From assembly GCA_032433765.1 (NCBI GenBank), contig JAVIAB010000024.1, positions 17,272,648-17,336,647 of the forward strand: 64,000 nucleotides of DNA, given 5' to 3'. A program made the translations under genes and the position numbers. The notes beneath the pieces are model-generated. The model ran no database searches. It was not told the origin of the DNA and worked only from the letters and a program-made list of their open reading frames with translations. This document shows positions 56,809 through 64,000 of the stretch, piece after piece; the first letter of the stretch is position 1, and each line of letters begins with the position of its first letter. The stretch comes from Megaustenia siamemsis. Lineage: Eukaryota; Mollusca; Gastropoda; Stylommatophora; Ariophantidae.

Positions 56809-57222
56809 AAGGCAGAGAGAGAGGCAGAGAGAGAGAGAGAGAGTGATTGAAAGAAGTGTTTAAAGAGGTGTTGAAAGAGGTATTGAAAGAAGTGTAGAAG
56901 GAGGTATTGAAAGAAGTGTTGAAAGAGGTATTGAAAGAAGTGTAGAGGAGGTATTGAAAGAAGTGTAGAAGGAGGTATTGAAAGAAGTGTTGAAAGAGGT
57001 ATTGAAAGAAGTGTTGAAAGAGGTATTGAAAGAAGTGTAGAAGGAGGTATTGAAAGAAGTGTAGAAGGAGGTATTGAAAGAAGTGTTGAAAGAGGCATTG
57101 AAAGAAGTGTTGAAAGAGGTATTGAAAGAAGTGTAGAAGGAGGTATTGAAAGAAGTGTAGAAGGAGGTATTGAAAGAAGTGTTGAAAGAGGTATTGAAAG
57201 AAGTGTTGAAAGAAGCATTGCA
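56776..57222. repeat. (GA)n and 24-bp minisatellite, about 15 copies
   Basis: GA repeats to 56842, then GAAAGAAGTGTTGAAAGAGG plus TATT (24 bp), alternating irregularly with GTGTAGAAGGAGG units. Eight codons per unit, which keeps reverse-strand frames open (LSTLLSIP repeats). Confidence 0.93.
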
Positions 57223-57394
57223 GTGCATCATGGATGTGTTTAAGTAACTTTTGTACGCAGAATGATAACTTTGGCGTTTTCCTTTTCTGGCTCATTTTAA
57301 CGAAACAGCTGACAACATTGACACCGTCTTCGATGTCAAAAGCCCCATGGTCACACAGGATTCATGTACACACATAGTGTCTGTCTTGTTTCAA

Positions 57395-57397
<3 letters not shown>

Positions 57398-57452
<55 letters not shown>
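57398..57452. repeat. (TA)n microsatellite
   Basis: About 27 TA dinucleotides. Confidence 0.97.
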
Positions 57453-57455
<3 letters not shown>

Positions 57456-58035
57456 CGAAAGGAAAGAAAAATTACGATGCGCGTGATGACAGTGGGAGAC
57501 CCAATGAAATGTACATTTTGTTGTTATTCCTTTCCTGTCACAGTAAATGAGAAAGAGTGCCTAAGTGTGTGTGAGAGTGTGAGTGAGAGAGTGAGTGAGA
57601 GAGTGAGTGAGAGAGAGAGAGAGGAGGAGAGAGAGAGAGAGAGGAGAAAAGGTAAGCGAGAATGGGTCGCATCAAAATTAGCAACCAAAGTTAGCTACGG
57701 TTTGCAAAAAGATGGCACATTTATTGTTTGAACCCCCCCTTGGTTATCTAAATATTGTTTCCTTCACACTGTGCCTGTTTCCATTTTGAAATAAAATCTT
57801 TTTTTTTTTCTCCCCTTAAATGTATATTTTGACATTAGCATCAGGCATCTAAAGGTCACTCCACTATCCGCCGCCCGTGGACGGGAAGAGGTTGGTCACC
57901 CCCATGTTACAGCTCATCACAACTTCACTTCTCGGAGAATGAGAAAGAAGTGAATGACATGAGAAAGATGGAAGAGATGAGAGATGCCATGATCGCAGAA
58001 GAAAGAGATGAGAGATGCCATGATCGCAGAAGAAA
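57453..58035. other. Unassigned, (GA)-rich at 57570-57650
   Basis: GTGAGTGAGAGA repeats, otherwise nothing recognised. Just before the next array, GATGCCATGATCGCAGAAGA occurs twice (57984 and 58014). Confidence 0.5.
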
Positions 58036-58039
58036 AAAT

Positions 58040-58560
58040 ATTATAATAAAATAATATAGAGAGAGAATAGAAGCGATAAAATAATATAGAGAGAGAATAG
58101 AGCGATAAAATAATATAGAGAGAGACTAGAGGCGATAAAATAATATAGAGAGAGAATGGAGGCGATAAAATAATATAGAGAGAGAATAGAGGCGATAAAA
58201 TAATATAGAGAGAGAATAGAGGCGATAAAATAATATAGAGAGAGAATGGATGCGATAAAATAATATAGAGAGAGAATAGAGGCGATAAAATAATATAGAG
58301 AGAGACTAGAGGCGATAAAATAATATAGAGAGAGAATAGAGGCGATAAAATAATATATAGAGGTAATAGAGGCGATAAAATAATATACAGAGAGAATAGA
58401 GGCGATAAAATAATATAGAGAGAGAATGGAGGCGATAAAATAATATAGAGAGAGAATAGAGGCGATAAAATAATATAGAGAGAGAATGGATGCGATAAAA
58501 TAATATAGAGAGAGAATGGATGCGATAAAATAATATAGAGAGAGAATAGAGGCGATAGTA
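58040..58560. repeat. 30-bp minisatellite, about 17 copies
   Basis: AATAGAGGCGATAAAATAAT plus ATAGAGAGAG. Variants are GAATGGA, GACTAGA and GATGCGA. Ten codons per unit, so reverse frames remain open. Confidence 0.95.
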
Positions 58561-58624
58561 GTATACAATGGTGTAAATAGGTCGTATTTTGGCGTAAATT
58601 AACAAAGCTATATAGTAGGCGCAT

Positions 58625-58870
58625 TTCGCGCCTAATGTACACGAGAGACAAGGGGAGTTAATCGGTCGTGCGACGGCGTGACCCCTCGTGCGGCGTGACC
58701 CCTCGTGCAGCGGGCGCCGGATCACGCGGGTGCGCGTAGTGACCTCGAGGCGGATCGCGTGTCGGCGGGTGACCCCTTCAGATTAGCTCGAGTGGTTCGG
58801 ACAGCGTGCTATCGGATCGGGGATTATCTCGATTCGGTGGGACGCTATCGCGCCAGGTAGCCGTTAGAAA
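58625..58870. other. GC-rich island with a weak tRNA-like segment
   Basis: Markedly GC- and CpG-rich against its surroundings. GTGCGGCGTGACCCCTCGTG is repeated in part at 58664 and 58685. 58785-58850 includes TTAGCTCGAGTGGTTCGG (A-box-like) and TCTCGATTCGG (poor B box). I do not call a tRNA gene. Confidence 0.55.
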
Positions 58871-58994
58871 ATATTTATAGCTCTGTAGTTGGGTGTCTGC
58901 TTAACGTTGTACCATAAATGAAGCATAAGGGTGAAACAGTTAGAGATTACTGGTTAGTCTAAGCTGGTAGTGTAAATATGTTCCTCGGTGTTAG

Positions 58995-59112
58995 TGGTTC
59001 GCTATCTCTCTCTCTCTCTCTCTCGCCCTCTCTATCTCTACTATTCCAGCCTAGATTTCCCTCCATTGAAACACTTACTCATTCTCTCCATTTATCCCTA
59101 TCATCGCGCCTT

Positions 59113-59167
<55 letters not shown>

Positions 59168-59406
59168 TCTCCCCTATCCTCTCTTAGACTTCTAACCAAT
59201 CAGTCCACCCTCCGCCTCTCCCTTTAGCTCCCCCGCCCTCCCTCATATTTTTAGCGTCCCTCCTATTGTAACACTTGATTATTCTCACCCTTTATACCTA
59301 GCATCTCGCCTTCTTTCTCATAGGCTTCTCTCTCTCTCTCTCTCTCTCGCTCTCTCTCTCTCTCTTCTAACCCCTACTAGACTTCTCTCCTACCATTCCA
59401 TTTTTC

Positions 59407-59443
<37 letters not shown>

Positions 59444-59455
59444 ACCTCGCCTAGC
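58995..59455. repeat. CT-rich block, diverged tandem units
   Basis: (TC)n runs at about 59000, 59115, 59330 and 59410 are separated by related segments (CATTGAAACACTTACTCATT and TATTGTAACACTTGATTATT, and CATCGCGCCTTC/CATCTCGCCTTC). This suggests a duplicated unit of about 200 bp. Confidence 0.75.
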
Positions 59456-60404
59456 GTTCCGCCTTCGTTCGTATTTTTACCTTACTGAAAAACAGAAAAA
59501 AATTCAACTTACACCGTAAAATATTCCACTACAACACAGACCGCTACACTGAACAGTACTATGAAAATAAACGTCAGTGAATCAAGCGCGCTTATAACAC
59601 GAAGTCTCACATCCGACTAGTTTAAATATAATCTGGTAAATAAAATTTGGACGACACTATTCCACCCTCGACTAACATCTAGGTTAACCAATCAGAGAAG
59701 AAGATTTCTATCGGACACCCATCAACGAAATGACTGACCTCTGGATTAACTAATCAGAGAAGAGGACTACTTTTATCGTGATAACTAACCTCATTTTCCA
59801 CTTGAAGCACTGTCGAGTCTGACGCATGGGTTACTTTAAAGCGATTCGGTCCTGATACAATCCACCTGTCGGGTCATTGGTGGGGGAAATAATTCATGTG
59901 GCGGGTTACTTGAACGCTCTTTGACCCTGATGTAATGCCAGAGGAGTTGCATAAGGCCCAAAAATTACGCCAAATCGCAAACATTTTACTACCAGAATAC
60001 AAAAAATTTTAACTCATAAGCGAAAAAGTCGACCTCAAAACCCTAAAAATCTACTCACATAGTCATAATAGTTAGACACAACGAGCAGAAAGTTATATTT
60101 AAAGTCCAAAAAGAGTGGTCAAATCACTAACAATTTACCTCCAGAACACAAAAATGTAGGCTCATACTCAAAAAAAGCGACCTCAAAACCATAAAAATCT
60201 ACTCACATAGTCATACTAGTTAGACACATCGAACAGATAGTTACAAAGTCCCAAAAAGAATGGCCAAATCACTAACGTTTTACCTCCAGAACACAAAAAT
60301 TTAGGCTCATACTAAAAAAGTCGACCTAAAAATCCAAAAAAAGCTACTCACATAGTCATAATAGTTAGACACAACGAGTAGAAAGTTATATTCAAGGTCC
60401 AAAA

Positions 60405-61245
60405 AACGTTATTTTAGACATCCCCATAGCAAAAAGGTACTTATAACTCACCTTCGAAATTGTTTCCTCCTTACTATTTTTAGGGATACGCCCATAAAAT
60501 CGGTAAAATCGTAAATTTTCACTCTAGGCATACCCCCTCCCCCCAAACTTTATTTTAGACATCCCCATTACAAAAATTTACATTAAAAAACCACTTTTAT
60601 GATTTTACCACCTTAGCATTTTTGAGGGTTACGCCCATGAAATAGGTAAAAATCGTAAAGTTTCACGCTAGGCATACCCCAAACTTTATTTTAGACATCC
60701 CCATTGCAAAAATTTACATTAAAAACCACTTTTAGGATTTTACCCCATTATCATTTTTTTAGGGTTACGCCCCTGAAATCGATAAAAATCGTAAATTTAG
60801 CACGTTGGCTTACTTAAAACTTTATTTTAGACATCCCCATACCAAAAATTTACTTAAAAATCACTTTTGAAATTGTTACCCCCCTTACCGTTTTAAAGGG
60901 TTACGCCCATGAAATCGGTAAAAATCGTAAATTTTCACTCTAGGCATACCCCAAACTTTATTTTAGACATCCCCACACCAAAAATTAACTTAAAAATCAC
61001 TTTTGAAATTGTTACCCCCCCCCCTTACCATTTTTGAGGGTTACGCCCTTGGAATCGATAAAAATCGTAAATTTAGCACGTAGGCTTACCTAAAACTTTA
61101 TTTTAAACATCCCCACACCAAAAATTAACTTAAAAATCACTTTTGAAATTGTTACCCCCCTTAAAATTTTTGAGGGTTACGCCCCTGAAATCGATATAAA
61201 ATTGAAATATAACCTCAAGGCATACCTCCCACATAATTTTTGACA
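60405..61245. repeat. 136-bp tandem repeat in the left arm
   Basis: TTATTTTAGACATCCCCA recurs at 60409, 60550, 60686, 60822 and 60958 (and as TTATTTTAAACATCCCCA at 61098), mostly 136 bp apart. Each unit also has GGGTTACGCCC and a short ATCGTAAATTT. Two unit types differ by TTTCACTCTAGGCATACCCC or TTAGCACGTAGGCTTACC. Confidence 0.93.
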
Positions 61246-61429
61246 CCCCTACATATCAAATTCCATCAAAAAAACAACAAAAAGCTAGTAGTGATAGTGG
61301 CTGTGAACTCACTCTAAAAGTGCACGTACATGCATCGAAACTGCACCAAAACCGCACGAGAAGTAAGTATGTTCGGGTATGTACACCGCCACTAGCACTA
61401 CTAGCTTTTTGTTGTTTTTTTATGGAATT

Positions 61430-62145
61430 TGATATGTAGTTGTGTCAAAATTATGTGGGAGGTATGCCTTGAGGTTATATTTCAATTTTTTATCGATTTC
61501 AGGGGCGTAACCCTCATAAATTTTAAGGGGGGTAACAATTACAAAAGTGATTTTTAAGTTAATTTTTGGTGTGGGGATGTCTAAAATAAAGTTTTAGGTA
61601 AGCCTACGTGCTAAATTTACGATTTTTATCGATTCCATGGGCGTAACCCTCAAAAATGGTATGGGAGTAACAATTTCAAAAGTGATTTTTAAGTTAATTT
61701 TTGGTGTGGGGATGTCTAAAATAAAGTTTTAAGTAAGCCAACGTGCTAAATTTACGATTTTTATCGATTTCAGGGGCGTAACCCTCAAAAAAATGATAAG
61801 GGGGTAAAATCCTAAAAGTGGTTTTTAATGTAAATTTTTGCAATGGGGATGTCTAAAAAAAAGTTTGGGGTATGCCTAGCGTGAAACTTTACGATTTTTA
61901 CCGATTTCATGGGCGTAACCCTCAAAAATGCTAAGGGGGTAAAATCATAAAAGTGGTTTTTTAATGTAAATTTTTGTAATGGGGATGTCTAAAATAAAGT
62001 TTGGGGGGGGGGGGTATGCCTAGAGTGAAAATTTACGATTTTACCGATTTTATGGGCGTATCCCTAAAAATAGTAAGGGGGAAACAATTTCGAAGGTGAG
62101 TTATAAGTACCTTTTTGCTATGGGGATGTCTAAAATAACGTTTTT
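61430..62145. repeat. 136-bp tandem repeat in the right arm, inverted
   Basis: The mirror of the left-arm array: TGGGGATGTCTAAAATAAAG at 61572, 61709 and 61980, with variants at 61844 and 62120. Confidence 0.92.
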
Positions 62146-63224
62146 TGGACCTTGAATATAACTTTCTACTCGTTGTGTCTAACTATTATGACATGTGAGT
62201 AGCTTTTTTTTGGATTTTTAGGTCGACTTTTTTAGTATGAGCCTAAATTTTTGTGTTCTGGAGGTAAAACGTTAGTGATTTGGCCATTCTTTTTGGGACT
62301 TTGTTTGTAACTATCTGTTCGATGTGTCTAACTAGTATGACTATGTGAGTACCTTTTTATGGTTTTGAGGTCGATTTTTTTGAGTATGAGCCTACATTTT
62401 TGTGTTCTGTGGGTAAAATATTTTCGATTTGACCAAGCTTTTTTTGGGACTTTGGCTGTAACTTTCTGCTCGTTGTGTCTAACTATTATGACTATGTGAG
62501 TAGATGTTTAGGGTTTTGAGGTCGACTTTTTCGCTTATGAGTTAAAATTTTTTTGTGTTCTGGTAGTAAAATGTTTGCGATTTGGCGTAATTTTTGGGTC
62601 TTATGCAACTCCTCTGGTATTACATCAGGGGTCAAAGCGTGTTCAAGTAACCCGCCACATGAATTATTTCCCCCACCAATGACCCGACAGGTGGATTGTA
62701 TCAGGACCGAATCGCTTTAAAGTAACCCATGCGTCAGACTCGACAGTACTTCAAGTGGAAAATGAGGTTAGTTATCACGATAAAAGTAGTCCTCTTCTCT
62801 GATTAGTTAATCCAGAGGCCAGTCATTTCGTTGGTGGGTGTCCGATAGAAATCCTCTTCTCTGATTGGTTAATCTAAAGGTCAGTTATTTCGTTGATGGG
62901 TGTCCAATAGAAATCCTCTTCTCTGATTGGTTAGCCTAGATGTTAGTCGAGAGTGGAATAGTGTCGTCCAACTTTTATTTACCAGATTATATTTAAACTA
63001 GTCGCATGTGAAACTTCGTGTTATAAGCGCGATTGATTCACGGAAGTTTATTTTCATAGTACTGTTCAGTCTAGCGGTCTGTGTTGTGGGTCTATTTTTA
63101 TGTTGTAAGTTGAATATTTTTTCTGTTTTTCTCTCATCTCATAACGATGTGATAGGTTATCAATAAAAGCCTACTCGATTGTATTAATGGTAATATGTAT
63201 AAAGTATGTAAGTTAAGTCTACCT

Positions 63225-63655
63225 TGCCTCCTAGGTTTCTACCCTTCCCTCCTTGTTTTCAGCCTTTGCTTCCTAGTTTTCTGTCCTTGCCTCTTAGGTT
63301 TCTGTCCTTGCCTCATAGGTTTCTGCCCTTGCCTCCTAGGTTTCTGACCTTGCCTCCTAGGTTTCTGCCCTTGCCTCCTAGGTTTCTGCCCTTCCCTCCT
63401 TGTTTTCAGCCTTTGCTTCCTAGTTTTCTGTCCTTGCCTCTTAGGTTTCTGCCCTTGCCTCCTAGGTTTCTGCCCTTGCCTCCTAGGTTTCTGTCCTTGC
63501 CTCTTAGGTTTCTGCCCTTGCCTCCTAGGTTTCTGCCCTTGCCTCCTTGTTTTCAGCCTTTGCTTCCTAGTTTTCTGTCCTTGCCTCCTAGGTTTCTGAC
63601 CTTGCCTCCTAGGTTTCTGCCCTTGCCTCCTAGGTTTCTGCCCTTGCCTCACTTT
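63225..63655. repeat. 21-bp minisatellite, about 20 copies
   Basis: TGCCCTTGCCTCCTAGGTTT plus C (21 bp). A composite block beginning CCTTGTTTTCAGCCTTTGCT and running to CTAGTTTTCTGTCCTTGCCT recurs at about 63251, 63399 and 63546. Seven codons per unit, so both strands have open frames of about 148 residues, all artefacts. Confidence 0.94.
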
Positions 63656-63689
63656 TGCAATAGCATATGAGGGACACAAGTTCCGCAAT

Positions 63690-64000
63690 GTTAGAGAACG
63701 ATCGAGGCGTGATTTGGTCTAACTTTTTGGAGTTTGGAAGTAATTATCTGTTTGATGTGTCTAACTAGTATGAGTATGGAAGTAGATTTGTAGAGTTTTA
63801 AAATCGACTTTTTAAATATGAGCCTAAATTTGTGTGTTATGGCGGTAAAATCTTAGTGATTTGGTCTAACATTTTGGACCTTGAATATAACTTCCTGCTC
63901 GTTGTATCCAACTATTTATAACTGTCATGGAACTACTGGTATTGCATCAGGGGTCAAAACGCGTTCAAGTAACCCGCCACTTGTATTATTTCCCCCACCA
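63690..64000. repeat. Further partial copy of the inverted-repeat right arm
   Basis: 63715-64000 follows 62270-62680 in the same orientation: TCTGTTTGATGTGTCTAACT, ATGAGCCTAAATTTGTGTGT, TTGAATATAACTTCCTGCTC, TGCATCAGGGGTCAAAACGC and ATTATTTCCCCCACCA. It is more diverged than the two arms are from each other and leaves the window at 64000. Confidence 0.9.

Larger units (their letters stand above)
59486..63131. repeat. 3.6-kb inverted repeat with about 1.8-kb arms
   Basis: Left arm 59486-61301, spacer 61302-61387 and right arm 61388-63131, in reverse orientation and nearly identical. Matching landmarks: AACACAGACCGCTACACTGA at 59534 against TCAGTCTAGCGGTCTGTGTT at 63067; TGACGCATGGGTTACTTTAA at 59820 against its reverse at about 62716; AAAGCTAGTAGTGATAGTGG near 61281 against CCACTAGCACTACTAGCTTT at 61389. 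No open frame or transposase. Class unknown: it may be a fold-back transposon or a segmental inverted duplication. Confidence 0.95.

Noticed and set aside
58785..58850. tRNA gene
   Set aside because: The A-box-like part is fair but the B box is poor, and I could not pair an acceptor or anticodon stem.
63224..63688. 148-residue open frames on both strands
   Set aside because: A 21-bp minisatellite open on both strands, with no initiation or domain evidence.

Overview
This is eukaryotic, AT-leaning, intergenic-type DNA. The evidence is several tRNA-derived SINE families, non-LTR retrotransposons (LINEs) of at least four kinds, and more than a dozen minisatellite arrays. Nothing looks bacterial: I see no operons, ribosome-binding sites or rRNA. 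I found no host protein-coding gene I could defend. The LINE protein types and the SINE/minisatellite-rich texture suggest an invertebrate, most likely a mollusc (perhaps a gastropod). That assignment is inference from family resemblance and was not tested.

Layout. 1-4300: a LINE 3' fragment, a 63-bp array, a 36/38-bp array and SINE relics. 4300-6800: an old I-group LINE relic cut by an antisense LINE tail, a second antisense LINE and a full-length SINE. 8353-10245: a 35-bp array. 10-13 kb: LINE tails, including a 38-bp micro-insertion, and a SINE inside a LINE. 14-19.4 kb: GAAA and TA microsatellites, SINEs, a 15-bp array and LINE relics. 19.6-24.3 kb: a SINE, a MITE-like hairpin, a 32-bp array and LINE relics. 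24.85-25.8 kb: a GGAA polypurine tract. 26.8-28.9 kb: a 56/60-bp array. 29.2-34 kb: a three-deep nest (SINE in LINE in antisense LINE). 34-48 kb: mixed SINE/LINE fragments with 68-, 54- and 70-bp arrays. 48.5-54.3 kb: a young, almost intact I-group LINE inside a minisatellite. 54.6-59.5 kb: an antisense LINE tail, 24- and 30-bp arrays, a GC-rich island and a CT-rich block. 59.5-63.1 kb: a 3.6-kb inverted repeat with about 1.8-kb arms. 63.2-64 kb: a 21-bp array and the start of a further copy of the inverted-repeat arm.

How the parts relate. Target-site duplications (TSDs) can be read for many insertions, so relative order can be worked out. The best preserved coding unit is the LINE at 49119-53337: an endonuclease, reverse transcriptase and RNase H that keep their catalytic motifs but are split by three single-base-type frame changes, with an exact in-frame triplication of 31 residues in the endonuclease. 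The strongest candidate for something undescribed is the 3.6-kb inverted repeat.

Family labels used here are my own. SINE-1 to SINE-7 are short interspersed families (5 and 6 less certain). LINE-A is an RTE-like family with a GAT tail. LINE-J is a second RTE-like family. LINE-C and LINE-D are two others. LINE-I is the endonuclease-RT-RNase H family.
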